A DNA stretch of 23,920 nucleotides from DATHVR01 sp035461175 (lineage in GTDB: Bacteria; Actinomycetota; Acidimicrobiia; Spongiisociales; ZC4RG35). A program made the translations under genes and the position numbers. Where the stretch lies: NCBI GenBank assembly GCA_035461175.1, contig DATHVR010000175.1, forward strand, positions 1-23,920, written 5' to 3'. This document shows, in pieces, positions 13,664-21,684 of the stretch (positions are counted from its first letter, which is position 1; every line of letters starts with the position of its first letter). The notes beneath the pieces are model-generated. The model was not told where the DNA came from and ran no database searches. It saw only the letters and a program-made list of their open reading frames with translations.

Positions 13664-15682
13664 TTGACTATCACGCACGATCACCACACGCTCGGGCTGG
13701 AGGACAAGCAGCTGGTCGAGATGTACCGGCTCATGCTGATGGCCCGCCGCATGGACGACCGGATGTGGGCGCTCAACCGACAGGGCCGGGCACCGTTCGT
13801 GGTCGGCTCCTCCGGGCACGAGGCCATCCAGGTGGCGTCGGTGATGGCCCTCGACCACGACATCGATTGGGTCCTTCCGTACTACCGCGACATGGGGGTG
13901 GCGCTGGCCTGGGGGATGTCGCCCGTGGACATCTTCCTCGGCACCTTCGCCCGTGGCACCGATCCGATGTCGGGCGGTCGCCAGCTCCCCAACCACTGGT
14001 CAGACAAGGAACGGCGCGTCTTCACTCAATCCTCGTGCATCGGGACCCAGTACCCCCACGCTGCCGGGATCGCCCACGGGCTCGTCATCCAGGGTCTGCC
14101 CGGGGCGGTGGTGGTCTACGGCGGGGAGGGCTCCACCTCCGAGGGTGACTGGCACGAGGCGATGAACTGGGCCGGGATCCACCGGCTGCCGCTGGTATTC
14201 ATCATCGAGAACAACCAGTACGCCATCTCGGTCCCCTCCGCCCACGAGGTAGCCGGCAGCCTCTCCAAACGGGCCGAGGGCTACGGGTTCACGGGCCTCA
14301 CCATCGACGGAAACGACCCGCTACTGGTCTACAAGACCGTCAAGGAGGCCGCCGACCGGGCCCGCAATGGAGATGGCCCCACCCTGATCGAGGCCGAGAC
14401 CTACCGCTACTACGCCCACACCTCCGACGACGACGACCGTCTCTATCGGAGCCGGGAGGAAGTCGAGCAGTGGAAGCGGCGGGATCCGGTGATGGCGATC
14501 CGCCAGTACCTGATCGAACAGCGCCTGATGAGCGAGAGCGAAGAGCGCACCATCGACGAGGAGCTCAATGCCGAACTGGCGGCCGCAGTTGCCGAGGCCG
14601 AAGCCGCCCCTCGCGCCAGCGACCCGTATGCCCGGGTCTACGCCAACCCGATCGAACCCGGAGAGGCGGTCACCGAGTCCGAGCCGGAGCCGGATGGCCC
14701 GACGGTCAACATGATCACGGCCGTGAACCGTGCCCTGCACGACGTCATGGAGGCCTATGACGACACCCTGGTGTTCGGCGAGGACGTGGCGGGCCAGAAG
14801 GGTGGAGTCTTCAAGGCCACCGAACGTCTCACCGAGACCTTCGGACCCGAGCGCTGCTTCAACTCCCCGCTGGCCGAGTCGATCATCATCGGGGCGGCGG
14901 TGGGGATGGCGGCCAGCGGCCTGCGCCCGATCCCCGAGATCCAGTTCGCCGACTACATCCACCCCGCCTTCGACCAGATCGTCTCCGAAGTGGCCCGGGT
15001 CCACTATCGCTCCGACGGGCGCTGGAACTGCCCGATCGTGATCCGCACTCCGTTCGGGGCGGGCATCCACGGCGCTCTCTACCACTCCCAGTCCATCGAG
15101 GCCTACTACGCCCACGTGCCCGGTCTCAAGGTGGTGGTGCCCTCCACTCCCGCCGACGTCAAGGGTCTGCTCTTTTCGGCCGTGGAGGATCCCGACCCGG
15201 TCCTGTTCCTGGAGCCGAAGAAGCTCTACCGCCTGGGCAAGGGCCCCTATCCGACCGGAGACTGGCGGGTCCCGCTGGGCCGGGCCGCCATCCGCCGCTC
15301 CGGCACCGACCTGACCATCCTCACCTACGGGGCAATGGCGCACTTCGCCCTCGAGGCGGGCGAGACGCTCGCCGCCGACGGCATCGACGCCGAGATCATC
15401 GACCTGCGCAGCCTCACGCCGCTCGACTGGCCCACCATCGAGGCCTCGGTCAAGAAGACGTCGCGGGTTCTGATCGTCCACGAGGACAACGAGTTCGTCG
15501 GCTACGGGGCGGAACTCGCCGCCCAGATCGCCGACAAGGCCTTCGAGTGGCTCGACGCCCCCGTCCGCCGCTACGCCCTCGGGGACATCCCGGCGATGCC
15601 CTACGCCCAGGAACTCGAAGACATCACGTATCCGAATCCGGAGGGAATCGTGGAGCACGCCACCGCCCTGGCCGAGTGGTAA
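13664..15682 (+). CDS. Branched-chain 2-oxoacid dehydrogenase E1, fused alpha and beta subunits
   Basis: The TTG at 13664 is taken as the start: it follows AGAGGAGACC and the first gene's stop, and upstream sequence in frame lies inside the dehydrogenase gene. The product has 672 residues. Residues 1 to about 335 are the E1 alpha part with the ThDP motif GGEGSTSEGDWHEAMNWA...ENNQYAIS (153-191; GEG replaces the usual GDG) and SSGHEAIQVA near the N-terminus. After an acidic linker (about 325-345) the beta part runs to 672, with LVFGEDVAGQKGGVFKAT, SPLAESIIIGAAVGMA, PEIQFADYIHPAFDQI and FLEPKKLYR. It decarboxylates branched 2-oxoacids and transfers the acyl group to lipoyl-E2. E2 and E3 are not in the window. 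Pyruvate specificity is less likely given the neighbour. Confidence 0.92.
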   Translation: MTITHDHHTLGLEDKQLVEMYRLMLMARRMDDRMWALNRQGRAPFVVGSSGHEAIQVASVMALDHDIDWVLPYYRDMGVALAWGMSPVDIFLGTFARGTDPMSGGRQLPNHWSDKERRVFTQSSCIGTQYPHAAGIAHGLVIQGLPGAVVVYGGEGSTSEGDWHEAMNWAGIHRLPLVFIIENNQYAISVPSAHEVAGSLSKRAEGYGFTGLTIDGNDPLLVYKTVKEAADRARNGDGPTLIEAETYRYYAHTSDDDDRLYRSREEVEQWKRRDPVMAIRQYLIEQRLMSESEERTIDEELNAELAAAVAEAEAAPRASDPYARVYANPIEPGEAVTESEPEPDGPTVNMITAVNRALHDVMEAYDDTLVFGEDVAGQKGGVFKATERLTETFGPERCFNSPLAESIIIGAAVGMAASGLRPIPEIQFADYIHPAFDQIVSEVARVHYRSDGRWNCPIVIRTPFGAGIHGALYHSQSIEAYYAHVPGLKVVVPSTPADVKGLLFSAVEDPDPVLFLEPKKLYRLGKGPYPTGDWRVPLGRAAIRRSGTDLTILTYGAMAHFALEAGETLAADGIDAEIIDLRSLTPLDWPTIEASVKKTSRVLIVHEDNEFVGYGAELAAQIADKAFEWLDAPVRRYALGDIPAMPYAQELEDITYPNPEGIVEHATALAEW

Positions 15683-15720
15683 CGAGTGGCGAGTAGTGAG
15701 TGGTGAGTAGTGAGTGGTGG
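15683..15720. repeat. Short GA/GT-rich direct repeat
   Basis: Directly after the E1 gene the 14-base unit GAGTAGTGAGTGGT occurs twice in tandem (from about 15692 to 15719), preceded by a degenerate partial copy. It forms the left edge of the 315-base gene-free region that ends at argS. Confidence 0.7.
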
Positions 15721-15735
15721 GTTCTGGGTGAGTGA

Positions 15736-15931
15736 GTCTTGGGAACTTTGTCCCCCGGAGCGCAGCGAGGAGGGAAGGGACCCCCGCGCAGCGGGGTAGG
15801 GGGCGGCCCGCAGGGCCGGGCAAACCCGACTCCCACCCCTTGTCCCCTACCTCCCGCCTCCGCAAGCTCCGGCGGCAGGGACCTCCCCCCACTTCGTGGG
15901 GGACAAAGCCTTCCGACTTCCGACCCAAGAC
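15736..15931. repeat. Hairpin-rich non-coding element with inverted ends
   Basis: The gene-free stretch 15683-15997 holds an element bounded by inverted repeats: GTCTTGGG (15736-15743) with CCCAAGAC (15924-15931), and inside these CTTTGTCCCCC (15746-15756) with GGGGGACAAAG (15898-15908), a perfect 11-bp match. Between them are several short stems, such as CCCC-GCGCAGC-GGGG, CGGCCC-GCA-GGGCCG and CCCCAC-TTC-GTGGGG. No plausible gene is seen inside. The design resembles a MITE-like or REP/BIME-like repeat, or a large structured terminator after the E1 gene. Copies elsewhere in the genome would decide this. Confidence 0.65.
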
Positions 15932-15997
15932 CCAGGACACACCACCCACAACGGCGAGCGCAACGATCCTCGCGAGCCCTCCTAACCTGAGCACCTC

Positions 15998-17761
15998 ATG
16001 TCGCTTGCTTCTCGACTCAGCGAATTGGTCGGCGCCGCCTTTGCCGAACTGGGTCTGAATCCCGGCCTGGGGCTGGTGGTGCCTTCCAACCGTCCCGAGC
16101 TGGCCCAGTTCCAGTGCAACGGGGCGATGGCAGCCGCCAAGGCAGCGGGACGGCCACCGCGCCAGATCGCCGAGCAGGTGGCGGCGGCCATCTCCGACGC
16201 CACCGAACTGGCGGCCGTAGAAGTGGCCGGGCCCGGGTTCATCAACCTGTCGGTGACCGACGACTACCTGGCCGAATGGGGCGGAGCGATGGCGGCCGAC
16301 GAGCGACTCGGCGTGGAGGCGGCGACCGACCCCGAGACGGTGGTGGTCGACTACGCCGGCCCCAACGTCGCCAAGGCAATGCACGTGGGCCATCTGCGGG
16401 CCACGATCATCGGCGACAGCCTCGCCCGGCTCTTCGACTTCCTCGGCCATCGAGTCATCCGCGATCCCCACTTCGGCGACTGGGGCTTGCAGATGGGCCT
16501 GGTGATCGCCGAGCTGGAGCGCCGCCAGCCCGACTGGCCCTACTTCGATCCCGACTTCAGCGGTCCCTATCCGGAGGAATCTCCGGTCACCCTCGACGCC
16601 CTCCAGGAGGTGTATCCCACCGCCACTGCCCGCTCGGCGGAGGACCCCGAGTTCGCCGAGGCGGCCCGACGGGCGACTGTCGAGTTGCAGCGCAAGCGAC
16701 CCGGATACTTCGCCTTGTGGCAGCACATGCGGGCTGTGTCTCTCGAGGCTCAAAAGGAGAACTTCTCCGACCTCGGCGTGGACTTCGACATCTGGCACGG
16801 AGAGTCCGACGTCGCCGACCTGCTCGAGCCGCTGGTCGACCGCCTGGTGGAGGCGGGCGCCGCCGAGAAGTCCGAAGGAGCCCTGATCGTCCGGGTGGAC
16901 GATCCCGGCGACAACCGCGACTTTCCGCCCCTGATCCTGGTCAGCCGCACCGGTGGGTATCTGTACTCCACCACCGACGTGGCCACCGTGTGGTACCGGG
17001 CCGACAAGCTGGGTGCCGATCTGGCCCTCTACGTGGTCGATGCCCGACAGGCCGACCACTTCACCCAGGTCTTCCGGGCCGCCCGCAAGGGTGGGGTGGC
17101 CGGGTCGATGCGGATGGAGCACATCGGCTTCGGAACCATGAACGGCCCCGACGGCAAGCCGTTCAAGACCCGCGAGGGGGGCATCATCTCCCTGCGCGAC
17201 CTGATCGAGATGGTGGAGACGGACGCCACCGCCCGACTCGACGAAGCCGACATCGCCACCGACTACCCGGCCGAGGAACGGGCCCGCATCGCCCACCAGG
17301 TGGGAATCGCCGCCCTCAAGTTCGGCGACCTCCACGCCAACCGCACCTCGGACTACGTCTTCGATCTCGACCGCTTCTCAGCGTTCGAGGGCAAGACCGG
17401 GCCTTACCTGCAGTACGCGGCGGTACGGATCCGGTCGTTGCTGCGCAAGGCCGCCGAACGGGACCTCGCCCCCGGAAACCTGGTGCCACCCACCACCGAG
17501 CAGGAACGCGGCCTGCTCCTCGATCAGCTCCGTCTGCCCGAAGTGCTGGAACGGGCCGCCGAACTGAGGGGTCCCAACCACATCGCCGAGTACGCCTACG
17601 ACCTGGCCGGAGCCTTCAACCGCTTCTACGACGCCTGTCACGTCCTCTCCGAACCGGATACACAGCGAAGAGGGGGCTGGCTCACCTTGTGCCGCCTCAC
17701 CCTCGACACCCTGACCCGGACCCTGGATCTGTTGGGCATCGAGGTTCCCGAGCGGATGTGA
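15998..17761 (+). CDS. argS: Arginyl-tRNA synthetase
   Basis: This 587-residue class I synthetase charges tRNA-Arg. The N-terminal additional domain ends with AGPGFINLSV (77-86). The Rossmann core begins with VVVDYAGPNVAKAMHVGHLRATIIGD, with the HIGH-type signature HVGH at 129-132, and has FGDWGLQMG. In place of KMSKS there is GTMNGPDGKPFKTREGG (around 383-399), as in the ArgRS group without canonical KMSKS. YLQYAAVRIRSLLRKA starts the DALR anticodon-binding domain, which ends at the C-terminus. Length and motifs are complete. No ribosome-binding site is visible at the ATG; TAACCT (15983-15988) lies nine bases before it, compatible with a near-leaderless mRNA. The GNAT gene follows four bases after the stop. 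Confidence 0.97.
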   Translation: MSLASRLSELVGAAFAELGLNPGLGLVVPSNRPELAQFQCNGAMAAAKAAGRPPRQIAEQVAAAISDATELAAVEVAGPGFINLSVTDDYLAEWGGAMAADERLGVEAATDPETVVVDYAGPNVAKAMHVGHLRATIIGDSLARLFDFLGHRVIRDPHFGDWGLQMGLVIAELERRQPDWPYFDPDFSGPYPEESPVTLDALQEVYPTATARSAEDPEFAEAARRATVELQRKRPGYFALWQHMRAVSLEAQKENFSDLGVDFDIWHGESDVADLLEPLVDRLVEAGAAEKSEGALIVRVDDPGDNRDFPPLILVSRTGGYLYSTTDVATVWYRADKLGADLALYVVDARQADHFTQVFRAARKGGVAGSMRMEHIGFGTMNGPDGKPFKTREGGIISLRDLIEMVETDATARLDEADIATDYPAEERARIAHQVGIAALKFGDLHANRTSDYVFDLDRFSAFEGKTGPYLQYAAVRIRSLLRKAAERDLAPGNLVPPTTEQERGLLLDQLRLPEVLERAAELRGPNHIAEYAYDLAGAFNRFYDACHVLSEPDTQRRGGWLTLCRLTLDTLTRTLDLLGIEVPERM

Positions 17762-17765
17762 TCTC

Positions 17766-18635
17766 ATGAGCGAGTCACGCCTACGCCCGGGACGAGTCGA
17801 TGACGTGGCGGCAATCGCCGCCTTCACCACAGACACCTTCAGTTGGGGCGACTACGTCGCGGAGTCCCTTCCCGAGTGGCTGGATGACGAGGAGACCGAG
17901 GTGGTCGTGGCCACAGGCGACGACGACCGGCCTGTCGCCCTGGCCCGGGTGCGCATGCTCGGCCCCAGAGAAGGCTGGATATCGGCGGCCCGGGTCCATC
18001 CCGACCATCGCCGGCGCGGCCTCGGTTCGGCCCTCAACCACTGGTGCGTCGACTGGATCGCCGGCCGTGGCGGCGCCGTGGCCCGATTGCAGATCGAGGC
18101 CTGGAACGAAGCAGCCCACAACCAGGTGGTCGCCATCGGCTACCGACCCGTGGCCACGGTCGCCAATGCCGTGCGCGCCATCTCCGCCTCGAGGATGGAA
18201 CCGGCCACAAACGGTGGGCGCCGAGCCAAGGCCGACGAGCGCCTCGACCGCGCCCCCCACACCGAAGCCGAGGGCGCATTCATCGCCTGGTCCACCAGCG
18301 AACTGGCCCGTGCCGCCCACGGCCTGTTCCCGGTCGATCGCTGGTCGTGGCGACGGATGGCCCCCGATGACACCCATCTCGGCCAGACCTGGTCCTGTCC
18401 TTCCGGCTGGGTGCTGGCCGAGGACGAGGAGGGCGAACTGACGGTGCGCTGGTTGGTGGCGAATCCCGACGATGCTTCCCTGCTGGTCAGGGCCACCGTC
18501 GACCTCGCCCACGAACGGCAGGCCGAGGGAATCCACCTCATCGTTCCGGCAGTGGACTGGCTTCTCGCCGCCGTCGAGGGCAACGGCTTCGAGACCCATC
18601 CGACCCGGATCTACGAAAAGCCCATCTCCCGTTGA
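17766..18635 (+). CDS. Double-GNAT-like acetyltransferase
   Basis: The protein has 289 residues. The N-terminal half (about 5-145) is a clear GNAT domain: ISAARVHPDHRRRGLGSALNHW (72-93) is the acetyl-CoA binding motif A, and AHNQVVAIGYRPVATV completes the fold. The C-terminal half (about 160-289) has the size and order of a second GNAT domain (EGAFIAWSTSELARA..., LLVRATVDLAHERQAEGIHLIVPA, VEGNGFETHPTRIYEKP) but lacks a good motif A, so it is probably a non-catalytic or divergent copy. The gene starts four bases after the argS stop without a strong ribosome-binding site, so coupled translation is likely. The substrate is unknown; antibiotic, polyamine or protein acetylation are all possible. 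Confidence 0.85.
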   Translation: MSESRLRPGRVDDVAAIAAFTTDTFSWGDYVAESLPEWLDDEETEVVVATGDDDRPVALARVRMLGPREGWISAARVHPDHRRRGLGSALNHWCVDWIAGRGGAVARLQIEAWNEAAHNQVVAIGYRPVATVANAVRAISASRMEPATNGGRRAKADERLDRAPHTEAEGAFIAWSTSELARAAHGLFPVDRWSWRRMAPDDTHLGQTWSCPSGWVLAEDEEGELTVRWLVANPDDASLLVRATVDLAHERQAEGIHLIVPAVDWLLAAVEGNGFETHPTRIYEKPISR

Positions 18636-18678
18636 GGCCTGGCGCCTCCGTAGGTCACCATCGACCTTCTAAGGTGAC
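18634..18678. promoter_or_regulatory. Inverted repeats between the GNAT and membrane-protein genes
   Basis: GAGGC-CTGGC-GCCTC (18634-18648) overlaps the GNAT stop codon and could be a small terminator. GTCACC (18654-18659) and GGTGAC (18673-18678) form a second inverted repeat just before the next gene, and its right arm overlaps the ribosome-binding site AAGGTGACGG, so folding could limit translation of that gene. Confidence 0.3.
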
Positions 18679-18687
18679 GGCTGCCAC

Positions 18688-19269
18688 ATGACCGCACCAC
18701 CTTCCGCCGCCCCCAGCGCCGCCCGCCGGCACATCGCCCTGGCTTTGGGCGCCTTCGGCACGATGCTTGACGTTGCCCTGATCGTCGTCGGCAGCGCCCT
18801 CCTCGGCCTGGCCATCACCGTCCTCCTCGACGGCTTCGAACTGGTGAACCTGGCCATGGACCTGTCGACCGGCGCCATGCTCGGCTCGGGACTCGTGATC
18901 GGGATCGTGGGCGGCTTCGCTCTCGGCGTCGCCTCGGAGGGTCCGCTGGGGAGGGGCCGGCGCAGACTGGACAGCACCGAGACCCACATCCTCATCGCCC
19001 GGTTCGTGTCGGCCCTCGTTGTGGGGGGTCTTCTGATCCTGGGAGCCGGCTATCTCGAGGACTTCGCCGCCGATCTGCCCGAACCGTTCGGGATCTCGGT
19101 CGAGATCATCCGGGTGGTCGGGATCGGCGGGCTGACGGCGGTGCCGCTGATCGCGGTTCCCCTCGCCTGGCTCACCCGCACAGGGCGGCTCGGGTCGGCC
19201 ATGGCCGCCGACGGCGACATTCCGATCATGTACCTGGTGTGGGCCATCGCCGCCATGGTCCAGCTCTGA
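18688..19269 (+). CDS. Membrane protein with 5 predicted transmembrane segments, unknown function
   Basis: This 193-residue protein starts at the ATG at 18688 with AAGGTGACGG upstream. After a Pro/Ala-rich start, hydrophobic segments lie at about 17-45, 60-80, 104-122, 135-158 and 177-193, the last one reaching the C-terminus. A basic/acidic cytosolic loop (GPLGRGRRRLDSTETH) separates segments 2 and 3. The protein is almost free of Cys and has no motif of a known transporter or enzyme. It could share a transcript with argS and the GNAT gene. No function can be given. Confidence 0.78.
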   Translation: MTAPPSAAPSAARRHIALALGAFGTMLDVALIVVGSALLGLAITVLLDGFELVNLAMDLSTGAMLGSGLVIGIVGGFALGVASEGPLGRGRRRLDSTETHILIARFVSALVVGGLLILGAGYLEDFAADLPEPFGISVEIIRVVGIGGLTAVPLIAVPLAWLTRTGRLGSAMAADGDIPIMYLVWAIAAMVQL

Positions 19270-19278
19270 TCCCACCAC

Positions 19279-19367
19279 CCCAAACTCTGGGTTGCAGACA
19301 GCGGAAACCGAGGTCCCGAACCCTGGGTTGCCGACCGCGGAAACCGAGGTCCCAAACCCTGGGTTGC
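19279..19367. repeat. 36-bp tandem repeat, about 2.5 copies
   Basis: Units begin at 19279, 19315 and 19351, each with CCCRAACYCTGGGTTGC; the first two continue into a GCGGAAACCGAGGT end, the third breaks off after the first 17 bases. Units 1 and 2 differ at about four positions. Each unit contains an AACCC-T-GGGTT type palindrome (imperfect in unit 1). The block lies between the convergent membrane-protein and glcF ends and codes for nothing plausible. Confidence 0.85.
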
Positions 19368-19387
19368 GAGCGGTCGACGACAGGGGA

Positions 19388-20605
19388 CTACTGAGAGTCC
19401 GCCGCCAGGGCCTCGAGGTAGATCTCGATGGGATGGGCGACCCGATACCAGCCGTCCAGATGCTGGCGTAGCTGCATCTCGCAGCCGGGGTTGGCGGAGG
19501 CGACCAGGGTGGATCCGGTGGTGGCCACTTCGGCTGCCTTGCGCTCACCCAGCAGGCGGGAGGTGTCGGGGTAGAGGAGCGAGTAGATGCCGGCCGCACC
19601 GCAACACATTCCGGTGGGATCCACGTCGACGGGGGTGTAGCCCGCCGCCGCCAGGATCGTACGGGGAGCGCGGGTCTCCCTTTGAGCATGACGGAGGTGG
19701 CACGGATCCTGGACTGCCACCGGCCCGAGATCCGACTCCAGGCGGGGCAACTCTCCCCTCTCGATCAGGTCGGCCACCACCATCGTCACATCCCGGGAGC
19801 GCCGGGCGAGGTCAGCCCCATCCTTGGCCCAGTGCCCGTACTCGACCAGGTGGGCGGAACAGCCGGCGGCGGTGGCCACCACCAGGTCGACTCCGGCGAA
19901 CACGTCGACGTTGCGTTCCGCCAAACGACGGGCCTCGGCTGCGGCACCGTCGTGGGCGGCCAGGGCCCCACAGCAGGTCTGGTTCTCAGGCACCACCACC
20001 CGGTAGCCGGCCCTCACCAGCAATTCGATGGCGGCCTTCTGCACGCCTTCGAACCACGGATCCATGACACAGCCCGCCAGCAGGGCGGCCGTGCCCAAAC
20101 GTCCGGTACCGGCGACGGTGCCCCGCGAGGAGTGGGCGCCGTGTAGCGGGCGCACCCCCGCCAGTGGCGCAGCCAGGGCCTTGGGCAGCATCCGCTCCAG
20201 CCTGAGGGCGCGGACGAGCCGGGCACCCAGGGTGACCAGCCGCATCAGGGTGGGGCTGCCGAGGACCCGTCCCAGCACGAAGGCTCGGAGGCGCTGTCCC
20301 CGACCGGGCGCCTGGGCGGCCACCTCGGCACGGGCCCCTTCCATCGCCCGACCGAAGGGGACCAGGCTGGGACATACCGCCTCGCAGGCGCGGCACTCCA
20401 GGCAGAAACTCATGATGTCGCGGAAGCTGTCGTTGACCTCGAGGTCTCCCTCGGCGACGGCGCTCATCGCCATCAGCCGCCCGCGCGGGGAGGCAGTGTC
20501 GAGCCCGGTGAGGCGGTAGGTGGGACAGTGAGGGAGACAAAGACCACACTGGACGCAAGCGGCCAGTTCGGCCTCGGTGGGATGGATATCGGTCACCCAA
20601 CCCAT
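19388..20605 (-). CDS. glcF: Glycolate/lactate oxidase iron-sulfur subunit, GlcF type
   Basis: The protein has 405 residues from the ATG at 20605, which shares one base with the stop of glcE (TGATG). The N-terminal ferredoxin domain binds two 4Fe-4S clusters: CVQCGLCLPHCP (Cys17, 20, 23, 27) and CLECRACEAVCP (Cys68, 71, 74, 78). Two CCG domains follow, one with AGCVMD and TCCGALAAHDG (Cys211/212), one with DPCHLRH, MCCGAAGIYS (Cys334/335) and NPGCEMQ. These CCG domains bind further clusters or serve electron transfer to the quinone pool in GlcF and HdrB-like proteins. All expected cysteines are present. It ends the operon and converges on the tandem repeat. Confidence 0.95.
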   Translation of the reverse strand: MGWVTDIHPTEAELAACVQCGLCLPHCPTYRLTGLDTASPRGRLMAMSAVAEGDLEVNDSFRDIMSFCLECRACEAVCPSLVPFGRAMEGARAEVAAQAPGRGQRLRAFVLGRVLGSPTLMRLVTLGARLVRALRLERMLPKALAAPLAGVRPLHGAHSSRGTVAGTGRLGTAALLAGCVMDPWFEGVQKAAIELLVRAGYRVVVPENQTCCGALAAHDGAAAEARRLAERNVDVFAGVDLVVATAAGCSAHLVEYGHWAKDGADLARRSRDVTMVVADLIERGELPRLESDLGPVAVQDPCHLRHAQRETRAPRTILAAAGYTPVDVDPTGMCCGAAGIYSLLYPDTSRLLGERKAAEVATTGSTLVASANPGCEMQLRQHLDGWYRVAHPIEIYLEALAADSQ

Positions 20606-21684
20606 CAGATCTCTCCCGGGAGGCGTCCCGGCTCGAGCACCCGGCCAGGATCGAACGCCGCCACCACCCGCCGCTGCAGCTCGAGCCCGGGCGGCGGCGT
20701 CCCCCACGGGTCGGCCTCGCCCCGTCCTCTGACCCGGACCAGGGCGCCGCCCCCGGCCTCTGCCCAGGCGCGGAGGTCGGCCGGGTCGAACTCCGACCCC
20801 GGCGCAAAGCTCACCTCACCCACCTGGTGCTGGATGACAAAGGCAACGCGGGAAGGCAGCCGGCTTCGGGCCTCCCCCAGGAGCGACGGCCGCACCCGAA
20901 GCGACCACACTGCGTCATCATTGAAAGGAGCCGGATAGGTGAGCGCGTTCGCTTCGACCCGCCCTCCCAGTCGCCGGACCTGGTCTTCGACCTCGGGACC
21001 GGTTCCGGCCAAAAGCACGGTGATCCCGCTGCGGGTCTCGAGTATCGCCAGGGGCCGGTACAGCAGTTCGGACCCCGGTACCTCGCCGACCCGCACGGTC
21101 GCCTCGGCTTCGGACCGGGGCCACAGCTTCAGGCACACCGAAGTGATGACACCGAGCGACCCCAGCGAACCGGTGTACAGGCGGGGGAGGTCGTAGCCGC
21201 TCACGTTCTTCACCACCCGGCCGCCGCCCTTGACGATGCGACCGTCGCCGGTCACGGCCCGCACCTCGAGCATCCGGTCCCGGGTGGGTCCGTAGCGGAG
21301 GCGGCGGTAGCTGGACGAGGCGGTTGCCACCGCTCCCCCCACCGTGGCCGCTCCGGGCAGCTCGGGGAGGACGGCAGTCTGTCCTCCCTCGGCGAGTCGG
21401 TTCTCCAGTTCCTCCACCGGGGTTCCGGCCCTGACCACCACGGTGAGGTCGTCGGGCTCCCAGTCTTCGATCCCGGTCAGGGAGGCGGTCGAGATCACCA
21501 GGTCGGGCTCGACCGGATAACCGATGTCGCGGTGGGTGCCGCCTCCCCAAATCGAAACCACCCGGCCCTTGGCGGTCGCCCGGGCCAGGATCTCGGCCAG
21601 TTCTTCCTCCGATCCGGGCGTAGCCACCTCGGCTTCCGCCGGCGGAGCCTGGGCCGGGATGGCGGTCACTCCTGCGTCGCTCAT
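20605..21684 (-). CDS. glcE: Glycolate oxidase FAD-binding subunit, GlcE type
   Basis: The protein has 359 residues from the ATG at 21684, which overlaps the glcD stop as ATGA; another ATG lies six bases further upstream. It has the PCMH-type FAD-binding domain: VVSIWGGGTHRDIGYP (42-57), LPELPGAATVGGAVATASSS with the Gly-rich FAD contact, LRYGPTRDRMLEVRAVTGDGR and NVSGYDLPRLYTGSLGSLGVIT. The C-terminal domain is shorter than in GlcD, as usual for GlcE, and ends with AAFDPGRVLEPGRLPGE. In the family GlcE is needed together with GlcD and GlcF for 2-hydroxyacid oxidation. Its place between them and both overlaps support a coupled three-subunit complex. Confidence 0.93.
   Translation of the reverse strand: MSDAGVTAIPAQAPPAEAEVATPGSEEELAEILARATAKGRVVSIWGGGTHRDIGYPVEPDLVISTASLTGIEDWEPDDLTVVVRAGTPVEELENRLAEGGQTAVLPELPGAATVGGAVATASSSYRRLRYGPTRDRMLEVRAVTGDGRIVKGGGRVVKNVSGYDLPRLYTGSLGSLGVITSVCLKLWPRSEAEATVRVGEVPGSELLYRPLAILETRSGITVLLAGTGPEVEDQVRRLGGRVEANALTYPAPFNDDAVWSLRVRPSLLGEARSRLPSRVAFVIQHQVGEVSFAPGSEFDPADLRAWAEAGGGALVRVRGRGEADPWGTPPPGLELQRRVVAAFDPGRVLEPGRLPGEI

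Noticed and set aside
15732..16058. Short frames inside the 315-base gap before argS
   Set aside because: They are made of hairpin and repeat sequence, lack ribosome-binding sites, and overlap the argS start in another frame.
14321..17335. A 1004-codon open frame on the minus strand opposite the E1 gene and argS
   Set aside because: It lies antisense to two genes with unmistakable catalytic motifs, crosses the non-coding repeat region, and its His/Gly/Val-rich composition is what GC-rich codons give on the opposite strand. No domain is recognisable.
19279..19367. 36-bp repeats considered as a CRISPR array
   Set aside because: The units are contiguous with no unique spacers between them, and no cas genes are near.
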